The position numbers and the translations under genes were made by a program. The notes under the pieces were generated by a model, which saw nothing but the letters and a program-made list of their open reading frames with translations, was not told where the DNA came from and did not search any database. A stretch of 64,000 nucleotides of DNA from Lacisediminihabitans sp046156175 (GTDB lineage Bacteria; Actinomycetota; Actinomycetes; Actinomycetales; Microbacteriaceae), in the NCBI RefSeq assembly GCF_046156175.1, contig NZ_JAYLVL010000003.1, positions 558,001 through 622,000 of the forward strand, read 5' to 3'. Of the stretch, positions 8,833 through 17,966 are shown one piece after another. Numbering within the stretch: position 1 is the stretch's first letter; each line of letters begins with the position of its first letter.

Positions 8833-10833
8833 TTGAGTACGACTGGCGCACGAACATTCCGGCCGGACATCCAGGGCCTTCGCGCCATCGCTGTGCTGTT
8901 GGTACTCGTGTACCACGCGGGCATCGCTGTGGTGCCAGGGGGCTATATCGGCGTCGACATCTTCCTCGTCGTATCGGGATTCCTGATCACCGGACACCTG
9001 CTCGATCAGCTCGAGCGCAACTCGCGCATCGACTTCGTCAACTTCTACGCCCGACGCGTCCGACGGATCCTGCCGGCGTCGATGGTCGTGCTCGTCCTGA
9101 CGGTGCTCGGCGCGATCGCTCTCGTGCCGCCGCTGCAGAGAGTGGCGGTGATGCAGGATGCCCTCGCGACCGCGCTCTACGTGCCGAACTACTGGTTCGC
9201 CATCCAAGGCACCAACTACCTCGCGGCAGAAGCCCCGTCGATGTTCCAGCACTACTGGTCCCTCGGCATCGAGGAGCAGTTCTACCTGTTCTGGCCCGCG
9301 CTCCTGGGTCTCGGCTACTTCCTCGTGCGTCGATCGAGGCGCGGCCTGTTCATCCTGATGGCCGTGCTGGTCGTCGCGTCCTTCGCCTTCAGCGTGTGGC
9401 AGCTGCAGCAGTCGCAGCCCTGGGCATTCTTCTCGCTGCCGTCGCGCGCCTGGGAACTCGGAGTCGGGGGCCTCGTCGCCTTCGCCCTCTCGAAGGGGGC
9501 GCGCTGGGCTCAGGGGGCGCCGGTCGCGATCCTCGGATGGGGCGGTCTCATCGGACTGCTCGCCCTCGCCGCGACCTACAACGAGAGCACGGTGTTCCCA
9601 GGCGTGAACGCACTGCTTCCGGTGCTCGCCACCGCGGCACTCATCATCGGCGGCACGGCGGGTCATGCGCTCAGTCCGGTAAGGACCTTGAGCATCGCGC
9701 CGCTGCAGTGGTTCGGAATGATCTCCTACTCGCTTTACCTGGTGCACTGGCCGATCCTGATGCTCGCGCAGGCCGCGATCGGGCTGCAGGAACCGCTGTT
9801 GCTGACTTCCAGGATCGGGCTCGCGCTCGTGGCGATTCCCGTCGCCTACTTCCTCTACGTGTTGGTGGAGAACCCGGCCCGCACCGCAGAGTTCTGGGCC
9901 AAGGCCCGGCCGCGGCGCACGCTGGTGAGTGGCCTCATCGCCTCCGTCGCCGTTCTCGGGCTGAGCGCCGGCTCGCTCGCCGTGATCTCCACCTCCACCC
10001 TGAGCACCAACCGCACGGCCGCCTCGAGCGCGGCGAGCCTCAAACCCCTCGGCACGGCGTACGTTCCCTCGAACCTGAAGCCGTCTCTGCAGAATGCCGA
10101 TACGGACAATCCCGTGATCTACGCAAACGGATGCCACCGCGAATTCGACTCCGTCGACGCCGCAGGATGCCTCGTCGGCACGAACCCGTCCGCGCCGATA
10201 GTCGCTCTCTTCGGTGACTCGCACGCGGCCCAGTGGTACCCCGCGCTGGCCGTGATGGCCCAAGCCGGCGAGATCAGGCTCGACGTGAATACCAAGAGTT
10301 CGTGCCCGTCGGTGTCGATCGACGTGCGCCGCGACGGCTCCTTGTACACCGAGTGCACGCGCTGGAGGGCCGCCGTCATCGAGCGTCTCACCGCGGAGGC
10401 CCCCGCGGTGGTGCTTCTCGCCAACTACGGGCGGGCGGATATCGGCGGCTCGCCCGACAGGTTCGCGGAATCCTGGGGCAAGGGGCTCCAGACGACCATC
10501 GAGGCGCTCGCACCCTCGAAGGTGGCGATTCTCTCCGACACTCCCGACATGGGGTCCCCTCCGGCGATCTGCCTGTCCTCCCACCTCGAGGATGCGACGA
10601 AGTGCGCCCGACCGGCGAATGAAGCGATCAACCAGGATGTCCGCACCGTCGAACAGGCGGAGAGAGGGGCTCAGTACCTCGACTTCATCGGCTATTTCTG
10701 TGACGAGCGAAGCTGCCCGGCGGTCATCGGGAGCACTCTCGTCTACCGCGATTCGCACCACATGACGGCGACCTTCAGTGCCGGACTGAGCGACGTGGTC
10801 GGGGCGCAGGTGAAGAAGCTGATTGCCGGCTAG
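8833..10833 (+). CDS. OafA-like membrane acyltransferase with SGNH domain
   Basis: Probable O-acyltransferase that acylates a cell-surface glycan. The 666 residues comprise an acyltransferase-3 membrane domain (about 1-370, with FRPDIQGLRAIAVLLVLVYH carrying the conserved Arg and His) and a C-terminal extracytoplasmic SGNH hydrolase-like domain (ALFGDSHAAQW near residue 455 and DSHH near 637). The TTG at 8833 is preferred over ATG 8761 because GGGAG stands six to seven bases upstream and the conserved domain starts right after. It stands alone; the acceptor glycan is unknown. Confidence 0.85.
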   Translation: MSTTGARTFRPDIQGLRAIAVLLVLVYHAGIAVVPGGYIGVDIFLVVSGFLITGHLLDQLERNSRIDFVNFYARRVRRILPASMVVLVLTVLGAIALVPPLQRVAVMQDALATALYVPNYWFAIQGTNYLAAEAPSMFQHYWSLGIEEQFYLFWPALLGLGYFLVRRSRRGLFILMAVLVVASFAFSVWQLQQSQPWAFFSLPSRAWELGVGGLVAFALSKGARWAQGAPVAILGWGGLIGLLALAATYNESTVFPGVNALLPVLATAALIIGGTAGHALSPVRTLSIAPLQWFGMISYSLYLVHWPILMLAQAAIGLQEPLLLTSRIGLALVAIPVAYFLYVLVENPARTAEFWAKARPRRTLVSGLIASVAVLGLSAGSLAVISTSTLSTNRTAASSAASLKPLGTAYVPSNLKPSLQNADTDNPVIYANGCHREFDSVDAAGCLVGTNPSAPIVALFGDSHAAQWYPALAVMAQAGEIRLDVNTKSSCPSVSIDVRRDGSLYTECTRWRAAVIERLTAEAPAVVLLANYGRADIGGSPDRFAESWGKGLQTTIEALAPSKVAILSDTPDMGSPPAICLSSHLEDATKCARPANEAINQDVRTVEQAERGAQYLDFIGYFCDERSCPAVIGSTLVYRDSHHMTATFSAGLSDVVGAQVKKLIAG

Positions 10834-10921
10834 GCGCGCGCCGAAATGCTGCACTCCCCGCAGGACGTTTGCTTGGCGGGCCGCCACCCGATGCGGCGGC
10901 AGCACCGTCTAGGTTGAGACT

Positions 10922-11860
10922 GTGACTGAAACTCAGGCCGAGGCTTCCATCGTCGTCGAGAATGTGGCGCGCGCCTTCGGAGAGGTGAAGGCTGTGCGCG
11001 ATGCCAGTTTCGTGGCCCCGCCCGGAACGGTGACAGCGCTCATCGGTCCAAACGGCTCGGGGAAGACCACCCTGCTGCTCATGCTCGCCTCGCTGTTGCG
11101 ACCCGACTCCGGCAGCATCCGTATCGCCGGATTCGACCCCGTCGACGACACCGCAGCGGTGCGGTCTCGACTCGGATGGATGCCCGACATGCTCGGATCG
11201 TGGGATGCCCTCAGCGTTCGGGCAACCCTCGAGACCACGGCCCGGCTCTATCGCATGGATGTCGCAAGCGCGGCCGCGCGCGCGGACGAACTGATATCGC
11301 TTGTCGGGCTGGAGCCGTTGGCCGCCCAACCGACGCGCGTGCTCTCGCGCGGCCAGAAGCAGAGGCTCAGCCTCGCCAGGGCGCTCGTGCACGATCCCCT
11401 CGTGCTGCTGCTCGACGAACCGGCCTCCGGCCTCGACCCACAGGCTCGCGTCGAGCTGCGCCAGCTGGTGCGGAGAGTCGCCGGTGAGGGCAAGACCGTG
11501 CTGATCTCCAGCCACGATCTCGCCGAACTCGACGAGATGGCGGATGGCGCCGTCTACCTCCAGCACGGCGTCACGGCTAGTGCCGAGAGTGTCAATCGCA
11601 CCAGGGGGACGGCCCGGCCGTGGCGCATCCGGTCGGTGGACCGTGCGGCGCTTGAGGCCGCACTGCTCGCGGCGGGGGTCGATGCCTCCGCGATCGTGGT
11701 CGACCGGGATGAACTGCTTGTGCCGATGCAGGGAGAAGCCGCGGCATCCGCCCTGCTCACCGCCATCGTCGCAGCGGGGGTCGCTATCAGTACCTTCGCG
11801 CCCGCCGTCGGCGATCTCGAACATACCTATCTGGACCTGAACCGAGGCGGCTCCGAATGA
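10922..11860 (+). CDS. ABC transporter ATP-binding protein
   Basis: A 312-residue ATPase of an exporter of the CcmA/natA type. Walker A GPNGSGKTT, a degenerate signature LSRGQKQR, Walker B LVLLLDEPASGLD and the switch His in SSHDL are visible. About 90 residues follow the ATPase domain with no clear match. The GTG start lies six bases after TAGGTT, which suggests leaderless transcription. Its stop overlaps the permease start by four bases (ATGA). Confidence 0.9.
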   Translation: MTETQAEASIVVENVARAFGEVKAVRDASFVAPPGTVTALIGPNGSGKTTLLLMLASLLRPDSGSIRIAGFDPVDDTAAVRSRLGWMPDMLGSWDALSVRATLETTARLYRMDVASAAARADELISLVGLEPLAAQPTRVLSRGQKQRLSLARALVHDPLVLLLDEPASGLDPQARVELRQLVRRVAGEGKTVLISSHDLAELDEMADGAVYLQHGVTASAESVNRTRGTARPWRIRSVDRAALEAALLAAGVDASAIVVDRDELLVPMQGEAAASALLTAIVAAGVAISTFAPAVGDLEHTYLDLNRGGSE

Positions 11861-12918
11861 ACGACTTCTTTTCCGGTGTCGGCGTGATCGTCTCGCTGGA
11901 ACTGCGTCAGCGCGTGCGTGGGCGGGCCTGGTATGTGCTGCTCGGCATTTTCGTGGGCCTCATCGCCCTGGTGACCGTGCTGTTGACCATCGCTCTCGGG
12001 GCGACCAGCGCGAATGCAGCGAGCGGAGGAGCGATCTTCTCCACGATCATCTACTTCGTCCTTCTACTCGGCACCCTCGTGGCACCGGCCCTCGGTGGCA
12101 ACGCGATCAATGGCGATCGGGATGCCGGCACACTCGCGACCACGCAGGTGACCCTGGTGTCCACCGGCCAGATCGTGATCGGCAAGTTCATCGCGGCCTG
12201 GATCACCGCTCTCGGCTTCCTCGCCGTTTCGGTGCCGTTCCTGCTGTACTCCGCGCTGCTCGGTGGGCTGAGTGGTGCGGCAATCGCCGTGTCCATTCTC
12301 GTGCTCGCGGTCGAGCTCGGTGTGGTTTCCGCGATCGGAGTCGGGCTCTCTGGCCTGCTGAATCGGCCTCTCTTCTCGATCGTGGCGACCTACCTCGTGG
12401 TGGCCTCGCTCAGCATCGGCACTCTCATCGTTTTTGGACTCGGCGGCCTGGTTGCGCAGACACCGCAGACCTCCAGCAGAACCGACGGGACCAGCTACGA
12501 CTCGAACGGCGTCGCCACAGAATGCGGACCGACGACCAAACAGGTTTCCAGTGTTCCGCGATTCGACTATTTCTGGGGAGTGCTCTCGGCCAACCCATAC
12601 GTCCTGTTGGCGGATGCGGTGCCCACCCACTACGACTCGCGCGGCAATGTGACCGACCTGTTCGGCACCATCAAGGCCGGGGTACGAGCGGTGCAGATTC
12701 CTCCCGAAGACACGATCACGTATGACTCCTGCAGCCTCGCGGCCTCCCCCGGCACCGACCCGAGCCCCGTTGCCCGCACGATAATCGAGTCGACGCTGCC
12801 GGTCTGGGCGGTCGGACTGCTCATTCAGCTGGCTCTTTCGGCTGCGGCTCTCGCCGGCGCTGTGGTGCGCACGAAGACACCGGCCGGCCGGCTGTCGCGC
12901 GGCAGCCGCATTGCCTGA
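11857..12918 (+). CDS. ABC transporter permease
   Basis: The 353-residue membrane partner of the preceding ATPase. An N-terminal helix (YVLLGIFVGLIALVTVLLTI), four or five central helices, a long soluble loop of roughly 120 residues near 200-320 with three cysteines, and a final helix are seen. The layout matches ABC-2 type permeases. Substrate unknown; the pair could export a lipid, peptide or drug. Confidence 0.85.
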   Translation: MNDFFSGVGVIVSLELRQRVRGRAWYVLLGIFVGLIALVTVLLTIALGATSANAASGGAIFSTIIYFVLLLGTLVAPALGGNAINGDRDAGTLATTQVTLVSTGQIVIGKFIAAWITALGFLAVSVPFLLYSALLGGLSGAAIAVSILVLAVELGVVSAIGVGLSGLLNRPLFSIVATYLVVASLSIGTLIVFGLGGLVAQTPQTSSRTDGTSYDSNGVATECGPTTKQVSSVPRFDYFWGVLSANPYVLLADAVPTHYDSRGNVTDLFGTIKAGVRAVQIPPEDTITYDSCSLAASPGTDPSPVARTIIESTLPVWAVGLLIQLALSAAALAGAVVRTKTPAGRLSRGSRIA

Positions 12919-12921
12919 GCG

Positions 12922-12939
12922 CCCGGTAGCACCACCGGG
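12922..12939. terminator. Short hairpin between convergent genes
   Basis: CCCGGT-AGCACC-ACCGGG, a perfect six-pair stem, sits between the stops of the ABC permease and the MFS gene, where it could serve both strands. There is no T run. Confidence 0.4.
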
Positions 12940-12948
12940 TCACCCGGA

Positions 12949-14400
12949 TTAGGTGGCCGGCTCCAGTCCGGCATCCCGTGCCTCGACCTGCTCCACCGTG
13001 GTGCGCGGCATCGCGAAGGCCGCCGCGACCGTCGCGACCGCGGCGACCGCCACGGCGATGAACACGGCACCGGATGCCGCCTCGACGCTCGACGGCACCT
13101 TCTCGCTTCCGCCGATCGACTGGAAGATCCCATTGGCGATCGCACCGAAGATGGCGACACCGAGGGCGCTGCCGATCGACCGGGAGAACAGGTTGGTGCC
13201 GGTGACGACCCCGCGCTCGTTCCACTGGACGCTCGCCTGGGCGGCGATGAGGCTCGGGGTTGCCACGAGCCCCATGCCGAGACCCACCACGAAGCAACTC
13301 GAGGCGACGAGGGCGATGCTCGGAGTCTGGCTGGTGAGGGCCAGGACCAGCGTGCCGGTCACCGCCACGGCCATGCCGATGAGCACGGTGTTGCGAAAGC
13401 CGATGCGCAGGTACAGCTTGCCGGATTGCGAGGCCGCGATGGGCCATCCGATGGTGAGGGCGGCGAGGGCGAGGCCCGCGACGAGGGGCGGCGCCCCGAC
13501 CGAGCGCTCGAGGTAGGTGGGCACATACGAGGTGAGCCCGATGAGCACCGCCCCGACGCCCAACGAGATGAAGGCGGTGGTGAGCAGCAGCCGGCGAGAG
13601 AAGACCCACAGCGGCAGCACCGGTTCGGCGGCATACTTCTCCGCAATCACGAATCCGGCGAGAAGGACGGCACCCAGTGCGAAGGCTCCGATGCTCTGCG
13701 GCGCGTTCCACGCCCAGGCCTGGCCGCCCTCGAGCACGGCGAGGATGATCAGGCTGAGGGATGCCGTGAGCAGGGTGGCTCCCAGGTAGTCGACTCTGTG
13801 TCGCGTGCGCTCGATCTTCTCGTGGAAGACCCGCACCAGAAGCACCATCGCAAGAATGCAGAGTGGCACGTTCACGAAGAAGATCCAGCGCCAGGAGAGG
13901 AACTGCGAGAACACGCCGCCGAGTGTCGGGCCGACGACGGATGACACGGCCCAGACGCTCGCGAGGTATCCCTGCGTCTTCGCCCGCTCTGCGACCGTGT
14001 AGATGTCTCCCGCGATCGTGATGGCCATGGGCTGCACGGCTCCGGCACCGAGTCCCTGGATGGCGCGGAAGGCGATCAGAGCCGGCATGCTCCAGGCGAA
14101 TCCGCACAGGATCGACCCCACGAGGAACAGAGCGATACCGATGAGGATGATCGGCTTGCGGCCGAGCGTGTCGGAGAGTTTCGCGTACACCGGCACCGAG
14201 ACCGCTTGCGCGAGCAGGTAGATGGAGAACAGCCACGGGAACGCGGAGAAACCGCCGATGTCACCGACGATCGACGGGACTGCGGTCGCGAGGATCGTGG
14301 AGTCGATCGCCACGAGGCCGGTCGTCACCATCAGTGCAATGAGGATCGGACCGCGTTCGGAACGGAATCCCACGTCGAGGGTCTGGGGCGGAGAGGTCAT
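12949..14400 (-). CDS. MFS drug exporter, DHA2 (EmrB/QacA) type
   Basis: A 483-residue, probably 14-helix proton-driven multidrug exporter. Typical segments are STILATAVPSIVGDIGG in helix 1, the loop 2-3 motif SDTLGRKPIIL and motif C in WAVSSVVGPTLGG. The start at 14398-14400 is 56 bases from the divergent DUF1206 gene. No regulator lies beside it. Confidence 0.88.
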   Translation of the reverse strand: MTSPPQTLDVGFRSERGPILIALMVTTGLVAIDSTILATAVPSIVGDIGGFSAFPWLFSIYLLAQAVSVPVYAKLSDTLGRKPIILIGIALFLVGSILCGFAWSMPALIAFRAIQGLGAGAVQPMAITIAGDIYTVAERAKTQGYLASVWAVSSVVGPTLGGVFSQFLSWRWIFFVNVPLCILAMVLLVRVFHEKIERTRHRVDYLGATLLTASLSLIILAVLEGGQAWAWNAPQSIGAFALGAVLLAGFVIAEKYAAEPVLPLWVFSRRLLLTTAFISLGVGAVLIGLTSYVPTYLERSVGAPPLVAGLALAALTIGWPIAASQSGKLYLRIGFRNTVLIGMAVAVTGTLVLALTSQTPSIALVASSCFVVGLGMGLVATPSLIAAQASVQWNERGVVTGTNLFSRSIGSALGVAIFGAIANGIFQSIGGSEKVPSSVEAASGAVFIAVAVAAVATVAAAFAMPRTTVEQVEARDAGLEPAT

Positions 14401-14456
14401 TAAGTCTGTAAGCGACCGATCGCGCGCTTCATTCCCGGCGGCGTACACTCAGCGGC

Positions 14457-15290
14457 ATGTCCCCCTCCCCCGCGTCTCGTTCCTCCGCCTCGAACATCGC
14501 CCGCCAGGCGAAGAACAGCCCGATTCTCGCGATGCTCGCGCGCACCGGATATGCGGTCAACGGCATCCTGCACCTCCTGATCGGCGGTATCGCCATCGGT
14601 GTCGCGTCGGGAGTCGGTGCCGGCTCCGGTGGTGAGGCTGACCAGTCGGGGGCTCTCGGCGCGCTCGCCTCCGCGCCCGGCGGGGTATTGGTGCTCTGGG
14701 TCGTCTTCGTGGGACTCGCCGCGCTCGGCATCTGGCAGCTGCTCTCGGCAGCGCTGGTACGTGAGCCGGATGCCACCAAGCGCGCCGCCCAAGTGGCCGG
14801 CGAACTGGGCAAAGCGGTGGCCTACCTCGCGATCGCCGTCACCGCCCTCACCTTCGCCCGCGGGGGAAGCAGCAACTCCGCATCGAGCACCTCGAGCTTC
14901 AGTGCCACGCTTCTGGCCAGCCCGGGCGGGGTGTTCCTGCTCGTGGTGCTCGGTCTCGGGGTTCTCGCGATCGGGGTGGTCTTCGTGGTGCGGGGCGTGC
15001 GGCGGTCGTTCACGAAGCACATCCGGGTACCGGGCGGCACAGCCGGAAAGGCCGTGATCGCGCTCGGGGTCGTGGGTTACGTGGCCAAGGGGATCGCGGT
15101 CGGGGTGGTGGGCATCCTCTTCATCGTCGCCGCCGCGACCACGAACGCCTCGCAGGCCACCGGACTGGATGGCGCGCTGAAGGCCCTGCTCGGGTTGCCG
15201 TTCGGCGGGGTGATCCTCGTCGTCGTCGGCCTCGGTGTCATCGCCTACGGGCTCTACTGCTTCGCCCGGGCACGGCTGGCACAGCTGTAG
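14457..15290 (+). CDS. DUF1206 membrane protein
   Basis: A 277-residue integral membrane protein made of three repeats of a two-helix DUF1206 unit. The first (ARTGYAVNGILHLLIGGIAI), second (GELGKAVAYLAIAVTALTFA) and third (VVGYVAKGIAVGVVGILFIV) repeats are all recognisable. Function unknown. TACACT lies seven bases before the ATG, so a leaderless transcript is likely. Confidence 0.85.
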   Translation: MSPSPASRSSASNIARQAKNSPILAMLARTGYAVNGILHLLIGGIAIGVASGVGAGSGGEADQSGALGALASAPGGVLVLWVVFVGLAALGIWQLLSAALVREPDATKRAAQVAGELGKAVAYLAIAVTALTFARGGSSNSASSTSSFSATLLASPGGVFLLVVLGLGVLAIGVVFVVRGVRRSFTKHIRVPGGTAGKAVIALGVVGYVAKGIAVGVVGILFIVAAATTNASQATGLDGALKALLGLPFGGVILVVVGLGVIAYGLYCFARARLAQL

Positions 15291-15314
15291 CCCGAGTTCT
15301 GCGAGGAGGCGCAC

Positions 15315-15426
15315 TTCGGGACGCCGCGCCTTCGGGACGCCGCGCCATTGGGACGCCGCGCCTTCGGGACGTCGCGCCTTCGGGACGCCGCGCCTTCGGG
15401 ACGTCGCGTTTTTGGGACGAAAGGCC
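15315..15426. repeat. 16-bp tandem repeat, about seven copies, after the DUF1206 gene
   Basis: Units TTCGGGACGCCGCGCC at 15315, 15331, 15347, 15363, 15379, 15395 and a degenerate last one at 15411. Differences are mostly C-to-T in the CGCCGCG part. The array begins 24 bases after the DUF1206 stop and ends 62 bases before the SDR start. Confidence 0.92.
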
Positions 15427-15488
15427 CGTGCGCTGCACCTCTCGCGGGATCAGGATGAAGTGTCATCCCTCAACGGTTGGAGATTCCC

Positions 15489-16244
15489 ATGGCAACCTAC
15501 GACGTCGCACACCGCTCGGCCATTGTGACCGGTGCCGCATCGGGCATCGGTCGAGCGATCGCCCTCGAACTCGCCGCGAACGGCGCTTCGGTCATCGTCG
15601 CCGACCTCACAGATGCGCCGCTGGTCACTCTCCTCGAGCAGATCCGAGCAGCCGGCGGCACCGCCGAGAAGATCGTCGGTGATGTCTCCGATCCCGATTT
15701 CGCGATCGCCTGCGTGGCGGACGCGAACGCACTCGCCCCGCTGCGGATCGCCGTGAACAACGCGGGTATCGGAGGCGAGCAGAACCTGATCGGTGACTAC
15801 TCCCTCGAGGGCTGGCGCAAGGTGATCGAGGTCAACCTCAACGCGGTCTTCTACGGCCTCAGGGCCCAGTTGCCGTCGATGGCCGAGAACGGCGGCGGAT
15901 CGATCATCAATATGGCCTCCATCCTCGGAAGCGTCGGCTTCCCGACCTCCAGCGCCTACGTCACCGCCAAGCACGGCCTGCTCGGGCTCACCCAGAACGC
16001 CGCGCTCGAATACGGCGCGAAGAAGGTGCGCACCAATGCGGTGGGCCCCGGATTCATCCACACTCCGCTCGTCGACAGTGCCCTGGATGACGCCACCCAG
16101 GACTTCCTCGCCGCCAAGCACGCACTCGGCCGCCTCGGAACACCGGAGGAGGTCTCGGGTCTGGTCTGTTTCCTCGCCTCGGATGCCGCCTCGTTCATCT
16201 CGGGCAGCTACCACCTGGTCGATGGCGGATACGTGGCGCAGTAG
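15489..16244 (+). CDS. Short-chain dehydrogenase/reductase
   Basis: A 251-residue classical SDR that uses NAD(P)H on an unknown alcohol or ketone. TGAASGIG (cofactor), NNAGIGG, the catalytic Ser (ASILGSVGF) and YVTAK (Tyr, Lys) are intact, and the C-terminal FLASDAASFISG is typical of 3-oxoacyl reductase-like members. ATG 15489 has GGAG six bases upstream. The stop codon lies inside a 14-bp tandem repeat. Confidence 0.85.
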   Translation: MATYDVAHRSAIVTGAASGIGRAIALELAANGASVIVADLTDAPLVTLLEQIRAAGGTAEKIVGDVSDPDFAIACVADANALAPLRIAVNNAGIGGEQNLIGDYSLEGWRKVIEVNLNAVFYGLRAQLPSMAENGGGSIINMASILGSVGFPTSSAYVTAKHGLLGLTQNAALEYGAKKVRTNAVGPGFIHTPLVDSALDDATQDFLAAKHALGRLGTPEEVSGLVCFLASDAASFISGSYHLVDGGYVAQ

Positions 16245-16288
16245 CGGTGGCGCAGTAGCGGTGGCCCAGTGGCGGTGGCGCTGCGGCA
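16233..16288. repeat. 14-bp tandem repeat across the SDR stop codon
   Basis: GTGGCGCAGTAGCG at 16233 and 16247 (identical), then diverged copies at 16261 and 16275. The first copy encodes the last residues VAQ and the TAG stop of the SDR. Confidence 0.88.
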
Positions 16289-16308
16289 AGCACGCAGCGG
16301 CCGCGCCT

Positions 16309-16364
16309 CACTGGCAGGCACGCACTGGCAGGCACGCAGAGGCAGGCACGCAGTGGCGGTGGCT
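16309..16364. repeat. Second 14-bp tandem repeat after the SDR
   Basis: CACTGGCAGGCACG at 16309 and 16323, one variant at 16337 and a diverged copy at 16351. The sequence differs from the array at 16233 but the period is the same. Confidence 0.88.
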
Positions 16365-16369
16365 CGTCG

Positions 16370-17257
16370 CTAAGGCGCGGCCGGCGGCAGCACGAGCGCG
16401 AACACGGCTCCCGTGCCCGCGGCGTGCCCGGAGCCGACCGCGAGGTTCACCTGCATCGCGTTGGCGCTCTGGTCGCCCGCTGCGAAAACTCCCGCGACGG
16501 TGGTCTGACCGTAGCCATCGAGCTGGAGAAGTCCGTCGTCTCGACGCGCGCAACCGAGCGCATCCGCGAGTTCCGTGCGCTGGGTCCACTCCTGCTGCAC
16601 GAACGCGCGTCCGAAGGTCTCGCTGCGGCCGTCGGTGAAGCTGACCTCGAGTCCGTCGACACCCGGCTTCATCTCCGCGATCTCGGTGCTCTCGCTGTAG
16701 CTCAGGTCGTCGACCCAGGCGGGCAGCATCGCCGCCATGTGTGTGAGGTAGTCGCTCGTGCCAGCGACCAGCACATGGAGGTCGCGTGACTCGTAGCCAT
16801 CGCAGAACGGACAGTTCACGACGCTCGTGCCCCACAGCGCATCCGCGCCGGGGATCGTCGACGGCGCGAACTGCACCCCCTGGGCGAGCACGATCGTCCT
16901 CGCGGTGAGCATCTCCGGAGGCGAACCCTCCGCGCTGCTGACGATCCGAAAGCCCCCGTCGACGGCCCCCGCCGAGGTCACCGTCGCCTGCAGCCGTTCG
17001 AAGGTCGGATAGGCCGCCAACTGTTCCAGCGCTCGCGCGTAGAGAGCGGAGGGGGCTTCGCCATCGTGCAGGAACACCCCGCCGGCGTGCGTGGTGCGCA
17101 GGTTGTTCTGGGCGCCGGCGTCGATGAGCAGCACCCGACGGCGCGCGCGTGCGAGCACCATCGAGGCGGCCAGCCCCGCGGCTCCACCGCCGATGACGAT
17201 CGAGTCGAAGTCGAAGTCGGCGGAGGCGGCAGTGGTCGGGGGTTCCGGGTTCGTCAT
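16370..17257 (-). CDS. Thioredoxin-reductase-like FAD/NAD(P) oxidoreductase
   Basis: A 295-residue flavoprotein. The N-terminal FAD motif is IGGGAAGLAAS, a CPFCDG redox-type motif is near residue 142 in the central region, and TTVAGVFAAGDQS near the C terminus closes the FAD site. The NADP domain's usual GGGxSA is degenerate (LVAGTSDY), so the pyridine nucleotide specificity is uncertain. The ATG at 17257 follows a long open frame with no better start. It is divergent from an XRE-cupin regulator whose candidate operators lie in the shared 76-base gap. Confidence 0.82.
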   Translation of the reverse strand: MTNPEPPTTAASADFDFDSIVIGGGAAGLAASMVLARARRRVLLIDAGAQNNLRTTHAGGVFLHDGEAPSALYARALEQLAAYPTFERLQATVTSAGAVDGGFRIVSSAEGSPPEMLTARTIVLAQGVQFAPSTIPGADALWGTSVVNCPFCDGYESRDLHVLVAGTSDYLTHMAAMLPAWVDDLSYSESTEIAEMKPGVDGLEVSFTDGRSETFGRAFVQQEWTQRTELADALGCARRDDGLLQLDGYGQTTVAGVFAAGDQSANAMQVNLAVGSGHAAGTGAVFALVLPPAAP

Positions 17258-17288
17258 TCCTCGAGCATCCGGCTTCAAGCGCCGTATG

Positions 17289-17327
17289 GGCAAACTTGTT
17301 TGCCATTTCGGCAACACACGCGATACT
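17289..17327 (+). promoter_or_regulatory. Promoter and overlapping palindromes of the XRE-cupin gene
   Basis: GGCAAACTTGTTTGCC (17289-17304) is an inverted repeat with 7-base arms, and TTGCCATTTCGGCAA (17300-17313 region) forms a second one that overlaps it. The -35-like TTGCCA (17300-17305) and -10-like GATACT (17322-17327) are 16 bases apart, and the ATG comes six bases later. The palindromes cover the -35, as expected for an autoregulated repressor. Confidence 0.6.
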
Positions 17328-17333
17328 GGAGGG

Positions 17334-17918
17334 ATGTCCGATTCCGCAATCCTCGATGACGTCGGCTCCCGGCTCCGCACCCTGCGAACCGAGCGGGGTC
17401 TCACCCTCGCGGACCTGGCTGAGACCACCGGCATATCGGTGAGCACCCTGTCCCGTCTCGAATCCGGTCAGCGCAAAGCGACGCTCGAGCTCCTGCTGCC
17501 GATCTCGCGAGCTCACCAGCTCACCCTCGACGATCTCGTGACGCCGCTTCAGGTCGCCGATCCCCGGGTGCGGACCCGCGGGTCCCACCGTTCCGGTGTC
17601 ACCACCTTTCCGCTGACCCGAGAGCCGTCGGCGATCGCCGCCTTCAAGCAGGTGATCGCCGCCTCGAAAGAGGTGCGGCATCCCACTCCCGGCGTGCACG
17701 AGGGCTACGAGTGGCTCTATGTGTTGAGCGGAAAGCTGCGACTCGTGCTCGGTCCCCACGATCTCACCCTGGTGCCCGGCGAGGTCGCCGAGTTCGACAC
17801 CCGGGTGCCGCACTGGTTCGGCAGTGCCGACCAAGGTCGTGTCGAATACCTGACGCTGTTCAGCAAGCAGGGCGAGCGGATGCACGTGGCGGTCAGCACC
17901 GGCGGTCCGCAGAAATAG
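17334..17918 (+). CDS. XRE family regulator with cupin domain
   Basis: A 194-residue transcription factor. An N-terminal helix-turn-helix (LADLAETTGISVSTLSRLE, about residues 25-43) is joined to a C-terminal cupin_2 sensor domain (EGYEWLYVLSGKLRLVLG...VPHWFG). Such proteins usually respond to a small metabolite or metal bound in the cupin. It faces the flavoprotein gene and is the natural candidate for its control. The small-molecule signal is unknown. Confidence 0.87.
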   Translation: MSDSAILDDVGSRLRTLRTERGLTLADLAETTGISVSTLSRLESGQRKATLELLLPISRAHQLTLDDLVTPLQVADPRVRTRGSHRSGVTTFPLTREPSAIAAFKQVIAASKEVRHPTPGVHEGYEWLYVLSGKLRLVLGPHDLTLVPGEVAEFDTRVPHWFGSADQGRVEYLTLFSKQGERMHVAVSTGGPQK

Positions 17919-17966
17919 TACGAGGTCAGTGGCGTGGATTCGCGATTGCAGGCGGGTCTCGCATCA

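Noticed and set aside
9855..10109. Short minus-strand frames inside the acyltransferase gene
   Set aside because: No start signal, no conservation clue and full overlap with a well-supported gene.
8749..10905. A 718-codon open frame opposite the acyltransferase
   Set aside because: Reverse frame of a gene with clear acyltransferase-3 and SGNH motifs; composition (Arg/Glu/His-rich) is artefactual.
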